In this document: one piece after another, positions 1-7,054 of the stretch
Layout of the letters: each line of letters starts with the position of its first letter
Position numbering within the stretch: the first letter of the stretch is position 1
Virus record (IMG/VR): IMGVR_UViG_3300020129_000089
Span: 1-28,936 of that record
Strand: one strand, 5' to 3'
DNA: 28,936 nt
From: a virus
Notes under the pieces: model-generated
The model's database searches: none
Told to the model about the DNA's origin: nothing
The model's input: the letters and a program-made list of their open reading frames with translations, nothing else
Position numbers and translations under genes: made by a program

Positions 1-180
1 CACACTCTGTCAAGCCTATCGTTAACGTGTTTATTTACTTATAGTTGCAAGGAAGAGGGCGTATCCAGGTGAACATCGTTTTTCTAGCTCCTAACTCGTT
101 TAATTTGTTGTATTTAGAGCCAATTTCAGCCATTCTGCACTGATTGGGTTACGTTCATAAACAAAGGGATAGTCGTTGCA

Positions 181-208
181 TTGTACAACTCTATAGTACA
201 CATATAGT
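181..208 (+). promoter_or_regulatory. Possible sigma70-type promoter before the terminase genes
   Basis: TTGTAC (181-186) and TATAGT (203-208) are separated by 16 bases and lie about 70 bases upstream of the first gene. The hexamers are imperfect and the region is AT-rich, so chance matches are likely. The pair overlaps the TGTAC...GTACA inverted repeat, which could be an operator. Confidence 0.3.
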
Positions 209-212
209 ACAC
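192..212. repeat. Short direct repeat TATAGTACAC x2
   Basis: TATAGTACAC occurs at 192-201 and again at 203-212, an 11-base period close to one helical turn. It overlaps the putative -10 element and could be a tandem protein-binding site. Confidence 0.5.
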
Positions 213-277
213 GTTTGATTGGCCCCCTGGATAAAAGGTAGTTCCCTTCCCTTCCCCGTCTGAGCTATGTTCTGACC

Positions 278-925
278 ATGGCGTCCCACCGCTCCAAGCC
301 TAAGCCCAAACCCACCGTCCACCGCCGCTCCTCCAAGATGACCGCCAAGCTCAAGCTCCAGCCCTCGCAACTCGCCGTAGCCTTCCGCCATCTCCAACCC
401 GGCTGGAAGCACTACCTGGACTACGTCGATTCCGCCGCCCGTGAAGGCGACAAGGAGATGGCCCGCTTCCTCAACGCCTACCACTCCCTGACCCGTCACG
501 AGCAGAACGCCATCATGCCTGAGCAACTCTGTGAACTGGCAGGCATCCAAACCGAAGTCCTCTTCGGCGCGGTCTGCGCCCAACTCTGGCGCAACTCCCG
601 CATGGAAGCCAACCTGATCACCGCCGTGAACTTCCCCAAGGTAATTGAGCGTACGGCCAAGACCGCTCTTACCAAAGCGGGCGTCAAGGACCGGGAGATG
701 TTCCACCGCGCCACGGGCTTCATCAAGACCCCAGTCGGCCCCTCCGTCGTGGTCAACAACAACCCCCAAACCGCCATCGTGGGCGGCGAGAACGGGGGCC
801 AGATGCGGAGGGTCATTCTCCCCTCCATGGAAGAGGAAGCCCTGGACATGGAAGAGGCCATTACCGTCCCTGCCCTTCCCTCCCCCGCTCCCCCGGCTGT
901 AGACTCTACACCCGGATCGGCGTAA
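278..925 (+). CDS. Putative terminase small subunit
   Basis: Encodes 215 residues. The assignment rests mainly on position: it lies 3 bases upstream of the large terminase gene, where the DNA-recognition subunit of the packaging motor normally sits. The first 35 residues are very basic and Pro/Lys/Arg-rich, the middle (about 50-150) is a helical region with a possible helix-turn-helix around the segment QLCELAGIQTEVLFGAV, and the end is acidic then Pro-rich. Small-subunit sequences are poorly conserved, so this fold is not proven. The ATG at 278 has no good Shine-Dalgarno sequence; the ATG at 338 is an alternative start, giving 195 residues without the basic tail. A dispersed palindrome sits in the last five codons. 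Confidence 0.6.
   Translation: MASHRSKPKPKPTVHRRSSKMTAKLKLQPSQLAVAFRHLQPGWKHYLDYVDSAAREGDKEMARFLNAYHSLTRHEQNAIMPEQLCELAGIQTEVLFGAVCAQLWRNSRMEANLITAVNFPKVIERTAKTALTKAGVKDREMFHRATGFIKTPVGPSVVVNNNPQTAIVGGENGGQMRRVILPSMEEEALDMEEAITVPALPSPAPPAVDSTPGSA
898..910. repeat. Dispersed palindrome TGTAG-ACT-CTACA
   Basis: Sits in the last codons of the putative small terminase gene (Val-Asp-Ser-Thr), 19 bases before the large terminase start. Confidence 0.8.
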
Positions 926-928
926 TTC

Positions 929-1696
929 ATGTACCACCCTGATGTAGTCAACCGCAAACTCGATGCCGCCGTGCGTGGCGGAAAGCCCGCTCCCGAATAC
1001 CATACCTGCGCCGAAGTGGCCCGCGCCAACCGCCACCTGGATGACACCCGCGAGTATGACCAGGAGACGGGCAAGGTCCGGGTTTTGCGAGAGTTTGAAC
1101 CCGACGAGATTGCCTGGATGCGCAACGAGCGAATGTTGTGCCGCTTCGATTTCGACTACTTTGAGTCCCGCTACATCTGGATCAAAAACCCCCACGATCA
1201 GGTAGTCCAGTTCACCAACTGGGTGTCCCAGGCGATCTTTATGGACGTGATCCGCGAGATGGAGCTAGCTGAAATCGCCATCATGATCCAGCAACTCAAA
1301 GCCCGCCAACTGGGGATCTCGCGCAAGTGCTCTAACCTGATTCTGCACCGCACCATCTTCTTTCCGCACGTCAACGCCATCATTGGCTCCTCCACCCCGG
1401 CCAAGACCCTCAAGCTCCTCGACATGCTGGAATTCCCGCTGGACCGCCTTCCGTTTTGGCTGGTGCCTGAGGTCACGGCAAGGCGTAGGGATGGAGAGGG
1501 CGGGTTCCTCGAATTCGGGCGCATGGACACGGGCATCACCCTGCAACATGGTGCCCAAATGTCCGGTATCGCTCGTGGCTCTACGCCCACCATAGGCCAC
1601 CTACGGAGATGGCGGAATTCGATCATGCGGAGTCCATCGTGGACGCTTCCCTGCTCCGCGCCATGCACGACCATCCGCGCACCATGCTGGTCTTAG
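929..1696 (+). CDS. terL: Terminase large subunit, N-terminal ATPase part (frame-disrupted)
   Basis: This frame encodes the N-terminal half of the DNA-packaging ATPase. A Walker A-like segment KARQLGISRKCS is at about residues 124-135, matching the K-x-R-Q-x-G-[IV]-[ST] style of terminase large subunits, and a conserved RGSTPT segment follows near residue 215. Homology ends at codon CTA (1601-1603); the remaining 31 codons of this frame look like out-of-frame translation. Family members usually continue HLSE-[VIM]-A after the TPT motif. Here the continuation E-M-A-E-F lies in the -1 frame (1606 onward), so one base appears to be missing between 1603 and 1606. No slippery heptamer is visible, so a sequencing error or true mutation is likelier than programmed frameshifting. 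The ATG at 929 has no strong ribosome site. Confidence 0.85.
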   Translation: MYHPDVVNRKLDAAVRGGKPAPEYHTCAEVARANRHLDDTREYDQETGKVRVLREFEPDEIAWMRNERMLCRFDFDYFESRYIWIKNPHDQVVQFTNWVSQAIFMDVIREMELAEIAIMIQQLKARQLGISRKCSNLILHRTIFFPHVNAIIGSSTPAKTLKLLDMLEFPLDRLPFWLVPEVTARRRDGEGGFLEFGRMDTGITLQHGAQMSGIARGSTPTIGHLRRWRNSIMRSPSWTLPCSAPCTTIRAPCWS

Positions 1697-3087
1697 AGGG
1701 AACCGGAGAGGGCTATAACTGGTGGTGGCGCAAATGGCAATCCGCCAAGGAGGGCTGGCCTGAGAAACGCTCCCGCCTGCGCCCCAACTTTCTACCCTGG
1801 TTCACCGGAACCGACCTTTACCCTACCCCGGCTTGGCTCCGTGCCCACCCCATCCCCGATCCCTATCTACCTGATCCCCGCATCATCGAGAACGCCCGCA
1901 AAGCCGCCGAATATGTGGAAGCCAGCGACCTCCTGCGCAAGCACATGGGGACTGGCTGGCGGATGAACCGGGAACAGCAATGGTTCTACGAGGTGGAGTA
2001 TTTCCAGGCCAAGCGCGAAGACCGCCTGCACACCTTCCTGCAAGAAATGCCCGCCAACGATGACGAGGCATTCCAGACTTCCAACTACTCGGTCTTTGAA
2101 ACCGACGTGATCAACGACCACCAGAACCGGGTGCGCAACCCGGTGGGGGTCTACGGCCTGATCGGGCCACCGGACGCAGTTCCCTACCGCCTGCAACCCC
2201 ATGCATCCCTCATCGACGCTTCCCGCCCCATCATCCCCATAACCTGCTCCTGGAACCCGATGCGCCCGATCTCGTACCAACTCGTTCCCATCCGCTGGGA
2301 CGGCTATTCCACCGATTCCGGCCTGGACAAAATCTATCTCTGGGAGCACCCGCAACCCGGCGAGACATACGGCCTGGGCGTGGACACCAGTTACGGCGTG
2401 GGCAAGGACCGCACCACCATCGAGATCATGCGCAAGGGCAACTCCTACCGCCCCGCCGCCCAGGTGGGCGAGTTCTCTAGCGACAAGATCAACGCCATGG
2501 ACGCCACCCCCTTCTGCATGGCGCTGGGCACCTATTTCTCGGTCCCCACCATCAACAAGGAGGACGCCGATATCAACGGCATCAGCAGCCCCGACTTCAC
2601 CCCCCAGTGCCGGGTGGCGATTGAATGCAAGGGCAACGGCGACCAGACCCAGCTACAGATGCGCTTCCGGGGCTGGAGCAACTTCCACCGCTGGCAGCGC
2701 ATCGACAACAAGAAACTCGACCCCTCCCAGTTCAACAAGATCGGCGTCTACACCAATGAGTGGTTCCGCGCCGGGTTGATGGAGTGGATGATCAAAATGC
2801 TGCGCGATAACGAGTTAGAGATTGCTTCCCCCTACTTCATCTGGGAGATGCGCAAACTTGAATCCACTATGGAGAGGCAGAGGATTGCCGCCGCCGTTGG
2901 GGCGCATGATGACCGCTTCATGAGCATGGGCTTCATTATCGTATCTCTCTACCAGTGGGAGCGTGACCGCCCAGTCTCCTTGTCCCGTCCCCGCCCTGTA
3001 GCCCCTACATCCGCGCCCCGCTCCTACCGCGCCCTGCCGCGCAACATCCAGGAGTTGCCGTATGGAATCGAAGAACGATTGGGATGA
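1609..3087 (+). CDS. terL: Terminase large subunit, C-terminal part with nuclease domain (frame-disrupted)
   Basis: Continuation of the packaging motor in the next frame, 492 residues from the first ATG. It begins with the Walker B/coupling region (EMAEFDHAESIVDASLL) and then carries the RNase H-like nuclease: GVDTSYGVGKDRTTIEI with the first acidic residue near position 259, VAIECKGNG near 335, and HDDRFMS near 433, which fit the three acidic clusters of terminase nucleases. The ATG at 1609 has no properly spaced ribosome site (GGAG touches the ATG), so it is probably not a real start; the original gene would run 929-3087, about 719 residues, a normal length. The end overlaps the next gene by 26 bases. 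Both dispersed palindromes occur in its last 280 bases. Confidence 0.88.
   Translation: MAEFDHAESIVDASLLRAMHDHPRTMLVLEGTGEGYNWWWRKWQSAKEGWPEKRSRLRPNFLPWFTGTDLYPTPAWLRAHPIPDPYLPDPRIIENARKAAEYVEASDLLRKHMGTGWRMNREQQWFYEVEYFQAKREDRLHTFLQEMPANDDEAFQTSNYSVFETDVINDHQNRVRNPVGVYGLIGPPDAVPYRLQPHASLIDASRPIIPITCSWNPMRPISYQLVPIRWDGYSTDSGLDKIYLWEHPQPGETYGLGVDTSYGVGKDRTTIEIMRKGNSYRPAAQVGEFSSDKINAMDATPFCMALGTYFSVPTINKEDADINGISSPDFTPQCRVAIECKGNGDQTQLQMRFRGWSNFHRWQRIDNKKLDPSQFNKIGVYTNEWFRAGLMEWMIKMLRDNELEIASPYFIWEMRKLESTMERQRIAAAVGAHDDRFMSMGFIIVSLYQWERDRPVSLSRPRPVAPTSAPRSYRALPRNIQELPYGIEERLG
2808..2817. repeat. Dispersed palindrome TAAC-GA-GTTA
   Basis: Exact TAAC-N2-GTTA copy within the large terminase gene; it supplies a TTA leucine codon (Asn-Glu-Leu). 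Confidence 0.7.
2997..3009. repeat. Dispersed palindrome TGTAG-CCC-CTACA
   Basis: Exact TGTAG-N3-CTACA copy near the end of the large terminase gene, read as Val-Ala-Pro-Thr; it lies 179 bases beyond the previous palindrome of the other type. Confidence 0.8.
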
Positions 3088-3292
3088 AAAGGTCTTCCAG
3101 CATGACCGCATCCACTCCAGCGCCTATTCCCCCTCCCGCCGCACGCTTATCGTGCGCTTCGGACAAGGGAGAACCGAATACGAGTACCAAGTGCCGCCGG
3201 AAGTGTGGGACCAGTTCAAGGACAACCCGCACCCGCACTCGTTCATCCGGACCAAAATCCAGCCGAATTTCTTTGGGAGAAAAGTAGAATGA
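3062..3292 (+). CDS. KTSC-domain protein
   Basis: A 76-residue protein. The segment SSAYSPSRRTLIVRFGQG followed by Y-x-Y-x-VP and ending in a K-x-x-PNF-type tail matches the KTSC domain layout (S-x(n)-L-x-V-x-F-x-x-G-x-x-Y-x-Y-x-x-VP). KTSC proteins are short, widespread in bacteria and phages, and without a settled biochemical role. The gene starts inside the 3' end of the terminase frame (26-base overlap) and ends in an ATGA overlap with the next gene, so translation is probably coupled to both. In phages such proteins often sit near packaging genes, as here, but a structural role is not established. Confidence 0.75.
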   Translation: MESKNDWDEKVFQHDRIHSSAYSPSRRTLIVRFGQGRTEYEYQVPPEVWDQFKDNPHPHSFIRTKIQPNFFGRKVE

Positions 3293-3846
3293 GCACCATC
3301 TGCAATCACTGCGGCGGCGAGATCGAGTTTGGCATGTTTCCCTTCTGCCCGCACGGCTACGCTCTGGGCCGCGAACCCCGCCAGTTCCAGCCCATCGTGG
3401 TGCATCGCAAAATCATGCCCGATGGCCAGTACTGCTACGAATACCCCGGCCAGTCCGATGACCCCATCCCTGCCGGGTACGAGAAGGTGGAACTCTCCAC
3501 CCTGGCCCAGGCAGACCGCTTTGTGAAGGACCGCCAAGGGGAAGAGCAGGAACTTCGCCGTATGGCGATCCAGGGGGAAAGAGCATACTGGAATGAGCGT
3601 GTGCAAGAGCGGCGGGTGAAGGCGAGGGAGGAGTTACAGCGGCGTCTCGGCAAGAGCCATTCCTTGATCGGGGACCGCGTTGCCGCTCTCATCGACGCCC
3701 GCCGCGAGAAGAAGTTTCAGGATCTGGAGCGCAAGAGCGTCAACTTCCACAACCAAGCCCTCTCCTACGATTCCCGCAACCGCCCGGAGTATCACGAGGA
3801 AGGCAAGCGGAAAATTTCTGTGGTGGTGAACCGCTCTGACCGATAA
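3289..3846 (+). CDS. Hypothetical protein with N-terminal Cys/His metal-binding motif
   Basis: Start chosen at the ATG that overlaps the preceding stop (ATGA), preceded by GGGAGA at 3274-3279; 185 residues. The N-terminus has C5-x2-C8-x11-C20-x-H22, which could bind one zinc. A central region is followed by a long charged helical segment (about residues 75-155, rich in Arg, Glu, Lys, Gln) that could form a coiled coil. Small proteins of this kind between terminase and portal occur in several phages but I cannot name a function. The stop codon TAA (3844-3846) is the first half of a dispersed palindrome. Confidence 0.7.
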   Translation: MSTICNHCGGEIEFGMFPFCPHGYALGREPRQFQPIVVHRKIMPDGQYCYEYPGQSDDPIPAGYEKVELSTLAQADRFVKDRQGEEQELRRMAIQGERAYWNERVQERRVKAREELQRRLGKSHSLIGDRVAALIDARREKKFQDLERKSVNFHNQALSYDSRNRPEYHEEGKRKISVVVNRSDR

Positions 3847-3853
3847 CCTGTTA
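3844..3853. repeat. Dispersed palindrome TAAC-CT-GTTA
   Basis: Fills almost the whole 11-base gap before the portal gene: its first three bases are the upstream stop codon and it ends 4 bases before the portal ATG, where a Shine-Dalgarno sequence would be expected and none is seen. Confidence 0.75.
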
Positions 3854-3857
3854 CCTG

Positions 3858-5978
3858 ATGGATGCAAACTACTACCTGTGCCCCGCGCCCTTCGCCAATG
3901 CTCATACCAAGGCAGGCAATGCTGACTCGTATCTCGGCTGGGCCAAGGAGTGCATCCAGCAGGGCAACACCTACCTTCGTCTCCAGCCCGCATTCCCCTT
4001 CATCCAAGAGGGGCTGGACCTGATCAACGGCGATCTGCACAAGACCAAGGTGCAAACCCTCAGTGACGCCAAGACCGACCTAGTAGTCCGCAACATCAAG
4101 GAGCTTGTCGCTTCCATCTCCAACGTCCGGATCATCCCCTCTTTCAAAGCCGAAGCATCGGAATTCCAGGACGCCGGAACGCTCCTCAACAAAACCTACA
4201 TCGCTTGGCAGACCATGACCTTTTCCGACCGCTCGATCCGCCGGGGCTGGCAGTACGCCCTATCCGGCGGCACCGGGTACCTGGGCATCCGCTGGGAGCC
4301 TAACCACTGGTCGAAGGGCAAGGGCGAGATCATCATGGACTCCTACGGCCCCCACGATGTCCTCCCCGTGGGCCTGCCGCGCTCCCACGATCTCCAGAAA
4401 GCCTACTGCGTGGCCGTTAAAGTCGAAACTCCCTGGCATGAGGTAGTCCGCCGCTATCCCCAATACCGCGACCTGATCCGTCCCTCCCGCGAGAACTCCA
4501 AGGGAAGGGCCGGGACCGTGGTTGCCCAAGCCGTCAAATTCGCGTCTGCGGCTTTGCGCAAGTTCGGCCCCGGCTCGACCCTGGACAACGAAGCGGCCCC
4601 GTGGCCCATGTGCGACGTGTACAACCTCTACATTGACGATGACTCAGTCAACAACACGGGCCAGCCCATCCTCATGGGGGAACCGGGCACCAGTTGGGAA
4701 TACCTCGTGCCCTACATCGGCCAAGAGATCGTCCAGGCCCGCGACCCGATGACGGGCAAGCCCACCAGGATCTCTAAAGCCCTTCCCGCCGATTGCCTGC
4801 TTTACCCCAACCGCCGCAAGATCGTCTGCACCGACGATGTCGTTCTCACCCCCGACCCGACCCGCCAAGTCAACGAGTACTGGCATGGGCAAGTCCCTGT
4901 GGTGCAGCTTAGAGGGGATGACTGGCCATGGGGCTTCCTCGGCTTCCCCCTCACCCGGTGCGGCTCCTACCTGGAAAAGGCCAATATCGAGTTATTGCGC
5001 GGCATGGTGGACATGATGAATAACCGCCTGTCCCCCTCCCGTGCTTATGACCGCAATACCATGTCCCAAGCCCTCGCCCAGACGATCAACACGCGCATCC
5101 CTAACCAAGTCGTGGGCCTGGACTTCACCCTCGCCGGGGAACAGATGCGCCCGCTGCTTCCTCCTGAATACCTCAACGTCCCCCAGGTGATCCCCGAAGT
5201 GATGCAGCAGAATGAGCAACGCCTCACCCACCAGATGGGTGTAGTCGATGCCCAAGCCCTGGCCCGCGCCCGTCAACTACCATCCGGTGACTCGTTAGAG
5301 CATCTGATGGACCTGATGGGACCGCTGATCAAAGACCAGTCCCGCAACATGGAATTCTCGGTGACCCAGTTCGGCGGCATGTGGAAGTATTGCGTGTTCC
5401 AGTTCTATACCGCCAGCCGCATGATGGAGATGCACGGCCCCCAAGGTGTCCTGGAGGAAACCTTCCAGTTCCGCCCCGGCGACCTCCTCCCCGGCGAGAT
5501 CCCCGGCACCACCCCGGAAACCCCGCAGCATGAACGCGCCAAGCGCCACGCTTCCAACTTCGTCTTTTCCATCGCGCCCTACTCGCTCCACGAACTCAAC
5601 TCGATCTCGCGCAAGCTCTTCCACCTCCAACTCACGCGCTCCGGGTTCCCCATCGACTGGTGGACCCTTGCAGACGTGTTCGATCTGCGCAACTTCGGCA
5701 AGCCGCCCATGATCGATGACCCCGACGAACCCGGCACCAAGCGCGAGGCCAACACCATCTTTGAGAAGTGGCTGGCCCAGCAGGAAATCATGGCCCGCTT
5801 CCAGGCCGCGCAACAGCCCCCACCGGGCGCAGGCGGCGGTGCTCCCGCTACTCCCGGTCCAGGCGGCAGCGTAGCCAATCCGCACAAGCCCATGGGACGC
5901 CCGCCATCCGGTCAAAACCCCCCGGCCATGGAGGTAAAATCGGACGGTAGACCTATCATCCGGGAGAGCAAGCGATGA
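3858..5978 (+). CDS. Portal protein
   Basis: Encodes 706 residues, in the length range of podovirus portals. The portal forms the dodecameric ring at one capsid vertex through which the terminase pumps DNA. Supporting features: position between terminase and scaffold/capsid genes; an N-terminal region with a conserved-looking stretch RNIKELVASISNVRI near residue 80; a WQYALSGGTGYLGI segment near 130 that resembles the 'second half of wing' signature of P22-like/Gp1-type portals; long helical C-terminal half; and a final 60 residues that are Gly/Pro/Ala-rich and probably disordered. The start at 3858 lacks a visible ribosome site, being immediately preceded by a palindrome; the second ATG nearby (3862) is out of frame. 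It overlaps the next gene by 4 bases. Confidence 0.85.
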   Translation: MDANYYLCPAPFANAHTKAGNADSYLGWAKECIQQGNTYLRLQPAFPFIQEGLDLINGDLHKTKVQTLSDAKTDLVVRNIKELVASISNVRIIPSFKAEASEFQDAGTLLNKTYIAWQTMTFSDRSIRRGWQYALSGGTGYLGIRWEPNHWSKGKGEIIMDSYGPHDVLPVGLPRSHDLQKAYCVAVKVETPWHEVVRRYPQYRDLIRPSRENSKGRAGTVVAQAVKFASAALRKFGPGSTLDNEAAPWPMCDVYNLYIDDDSVNNTGQPILMGEPGTSWEYLVPYIGQEIVQARDPMTGKPTRISKALPADCLLYPNRRKIVCTDDVVLTPDPTRQVNEYWHGQVPVVQLRGDDWPWGFLGFPLTRCGSYLEKANIELLRGMVDMMNNRLSPSRAYDRNTMSQALAQTINTRIPNQVVGLDFTLAGEQMRPLLPPEYLNVPQVIPEVMQQNEQRLTHQMGVVDAQALARARQLPSGDSLEHLMDLMGPLIKDQSRNMEFSVTQFGGMWKYCVFQFYTASRMMEMHGPQGVLEETFQFRPGDLLPGEIPGTTPETPQHERAKRHASNFVFSIAPYSLHELNSISRKLFHLQLTRSGFPIDWWTLADVFDLRNFGKPPMIDDPDEPGTKREANTIFEKWLAQQEIMARFQAAQQPPPGAGGGAPATPGPGGSVANPHKPMGRPPSGQNPPAMEVKSDGRPIIRESKR

Positions 5979-6127
5979 CCACCAACGAGAGACTGTATGA
6001 AGCAGCCCTGGACGCCATCAAGGCGCTGTTTGGCGACACTACGGTTTCCAAAGAGGAAGCCAAGACCAACCTGGAATCCTTGAAAGATGAGATGGACATC
6101 CTCATCAGCACCCTGGAGGATGACTGA
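5975..6127 (+). CDS. Small acidic hypothetical protein (50 aa)
   Basis: Begins with the ATGA overlap at the end of the portal gene and ends in a TGATG overlap with the following gene; GGGAGAG (about 5961-5967) gives a usable ribosome site. The product starts MTTNERLYEAALDAIKALFG and ends in ...LEDD; it is acidic and predicted helical from its residue pattern, so a small helical bundle or coiled-coil protein. The tight coupling on both sides and the absence of stops argue that it is real although it is below common length cut-offs. Function unknown. Confidence 0.7.
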   Translation: MTTNERLYEAALDAIKALFGDTTVSKEEAKTNLESLKDEMDILISTLEDD

Positions 6128-6315
6128 TGCCTATTGACCCCAATGACCCGGTAGGCTCGGAGATGCGCAAGTTCAAATCCGGCTCCCTGCACTCAGGCTC
6201 CCCTTCCGGCCCCATCGTCCGTAACCGCCGCCAAGCCATCGCCATCGGCCTGTCCGAAAAACGCGCCCTGGCCAAGACCCCCAGGCCCAAGCGAGGCGGC
6301 AATGGCAAACGGTAA
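6127..6315 (+). CDS. Small basic phage protein resembling DUF6496
   Basis: Encodes 62 residues. The pattern M-x-K-F-K-x-G-x-LHSGS-x-x-GP-x-V-x-x-R-x-QAIAIGLSE is characteristic of a short phage-borne family (I believe DUF6496) in which a 'G-x-L-H-S-G' segment is followed by 'R-x-QAIAIALSE' and a basic tail. The role is unknown; the strongly basic C-terminus (KTPRPKRGGNGKR) suggests nucleic-acid contact. GGAGG at 6115-6119 lies 7 bases before the ATG. It overlaps the previous gene by one base and the next by 14. Confidence 0.72.
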   Translation: MPIDPNDPVGSEMRKFKSGSLHSGSPSGPIVRNRRQAIAIGLSEKRALAKTPRPKRGGNGKR

Positions 6316-6529
6316 CCGATCCCTGGTTGTGGTGGAGTCCCTCCCCGCCCCGCGTAGAGTCTACACGGAGGTGGAGATCTACTCCCACCACTCCCTGCTG
6401 GATCTGCTACTCCTCATCCTCTCTGAGAAACGCACAGGCTCCCTGACCATAAATTTCGCTGGCGGAAAGCCGGATGGAACGGCAGAATGGAAACGTCATA
6501 TGCGCCAACCGCCAAACATCGAGGCTTAA
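6302..6529 (+). CDS. Small hypothetical protein (75 aa)
   Basis: Starts inside the previous gene and stops two bases before the next ATG. The second half, with LLLLILSEKRTGSLTINFAG followed by G-x-x-x-G-x-x-EWKRHMR, has the layout of short DUF2292-like proteins (helix, then a two-strand unit '-GS-V/L-T-I-x-F/V-x-x-G-' and a 'tE/W-k-x-x-R' end). That resemblance is from memory and weak. Only a GAGG (6293-6296) serves as ribosome site. It carries a near-exact dispersed palindrome at 6353-6365. Confidence 0.6.
   Translation: MANGNRSLVVVESLPAPRRVYTEVEIYSHHSLLDLLLLILSEKRTGSLTINFAGGKPDGTAEWKRHMRQPPNIEA
6353..6365. repeat. Dispersed palindrome cGTAG-AGT-CTACa (one outer mismatch)
   Basis: GTAGAGTCTAC (6354-6364) is an exact 11-base palindrome; only the outermost T is C. 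Read in frame as Arg-Arg-Val-Tyr-Thr, a different frame from the Val-x-x-Thr copies elsewhere. Confidence 0.65.
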
Positions 6530-6530
6530 C

Positions 6531-6857
6531 ATGTTTCCGCAAACCTCCAGCTATCGCACGCAGACCGTCGTGCTGACAACGATCAACACGCCCTATTCCC
6601 TTGCCGCTCTTTTGCTGGCCATTGATCCCAAGTTTCCTCTGGCAGGGCGGGAAGTGACCCTCTCTGTGGATAAGTTCGTTCCCGGAACCATACTATTCGG
6701 TGAAAGCAACCTCTCCAGCACCAATTGCGGCTATGCCCTCACCGAACTCTCTCCCCCGCGCACCTACCGCAGCGACAAATCCGACATCCCGCTGGGCATG
6801 ATCTGGGTCATGGGATCAGCCGCCCTGATGATCGTGAATGTCGAAGTTGTCCAGTAA
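6531..6857 (+). CDS. Small putative virion protein (108 aa)
   Basis: The ATG at 6531 follows GAGG at 6521-6524; a longer in-frame start at 6474 would overlap the previous gene by 56 bases and is less likely. The 108 residues are hydrophobic and beta-rich, with TTINTPYSLAALLLAIDPKF near the start, then V-T-L-S-V-D-K, G-T-I-L-F-G-E-S, a R-T-Y-R-S-D-K-S-D-I-P-L-G segment and a beta-strand end MIVNVEVVQ. This resembles small phage proteins with a single jelly-roll or beta-sandwich domain found near head genes. No function can be named. It is the last gene before a promoter/terminator gap. Confidence 0.65.
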   Translation: MFPQTSSYRTQTVVLTTINTPYSLAALLLAIDPKFPLAGREVTLSVDKFVPGTILFGESNLSSTNCGYALTELSPPRTYRSDKSDIPLGMIWVMGSAALMIVNVEVVQ

Positions 6858-6871
6858 CGCGAAAATTCTTC

Positions 6872-6899
6872 TTGACGTGTTTTCCGTCACGCCTATACC
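6872..6899 (+). promoter_or_regulatory. Sigma70-type promoter in the 6858-7054 gap
   Basis: TTGACG (6872-6877), a 16-base spacer and TATACC (6894-6899) lie in the largest internal gap of the module. The -35 matches consensus at 5 of 6 positions and the -10 at 4 of 6. A start would be expected near 6906, exactly where a 5' hairpin begins. Confidence 0.5.
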
Positions 6900-6905
6900 C
6901 TGCAT

Positions 6906-7023
6906 GTAGGTTTCGGCGCTTATCTACCAAGGGATTCTCCGGGTTTTTGGGGGCTTTAACTAAAGAGGCGGCTGGCTCCTGATTCTTCCGATATGGGGAT
7001 CAGGCGTCCATCCGCCTTTTTTT
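6906..7023 (+). ncRNA. Candidate small RNA or attenuated leader
   Basis: From the predicted start near 6906 to the terminator T-tract is about 118 bases with no coding frame. The first bases form a 6-pair stem, GTAGGT (6906-6911) with ATCTAC (6922-6927), around a 10-base loop; the 3' end is a strong rho-independent terminator. This is the build of a phage small RNA. The alternative is a leader with an attenuator controlling the downstream head genes, because the terminator stands between this promoter and the gene at 7055. I recognise no known RNA family. Confidence 0.4.
6966..7023 (+). terminator. Rho-independent terminator with extended stem
   Basis: AGGCGG (6966-6971) pairs with CCGCCT (7012-7017); inside, TGG pairs with CCA and CCTGAT pairs with ATCAGG, separated by small internal loops. 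Seven consecutive T residues (7017-7023) follow. This is the clearest terminator in the window. Confidence 0.8.
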
Positions 7024-7054
7024 ATTGGGGGTAGCCGGAATCGAAGGAGCACTG

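Larger units (their letters stand above)
1..277. other. AT-rich non-coding leader upstream of terminase genes
   Basis: This stretch is clearly more AT-rich than the coding DNA that follows and has no convincing reading frame on the + strand; an in-frame TAG at 239-241 limits the first gene's upstream extension. It contains the self-complementary CGTTAACG (20-27), TTGTACAA (181-188), a TGTAC/GTACA inverted repeat and a promoter-like pair (listed separately). A near copy of the second dispersed palindrome (TAACTCGTTT, 92-101) is present. It is probably the late-operon control region; a packaging site is possible but nothing in it identifies one. Confidence 0.5.

Noticed and set aside
191-1195. 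Minus-strand open frame spanning the leader and small terminase
   Set aside because: It overlaps the putative terminase genes, lacks motifs, and begins in a promoter-like region.
1590-1612. Programmed frameshifting in the large terminase
   Set aside because: No slippery heptamer, stimulator hairpin or conserved arrangement is visible at the frame change; kept only as an unlikely alternative to mutation or error.
6906-7023. tRNA gene in the 6858-7054 gap
   Set aside because: No cloverleaf, no T-loop GGTTCGAAT-type sequence and no acceptor stem; the fold is two hairpins with a terminator.
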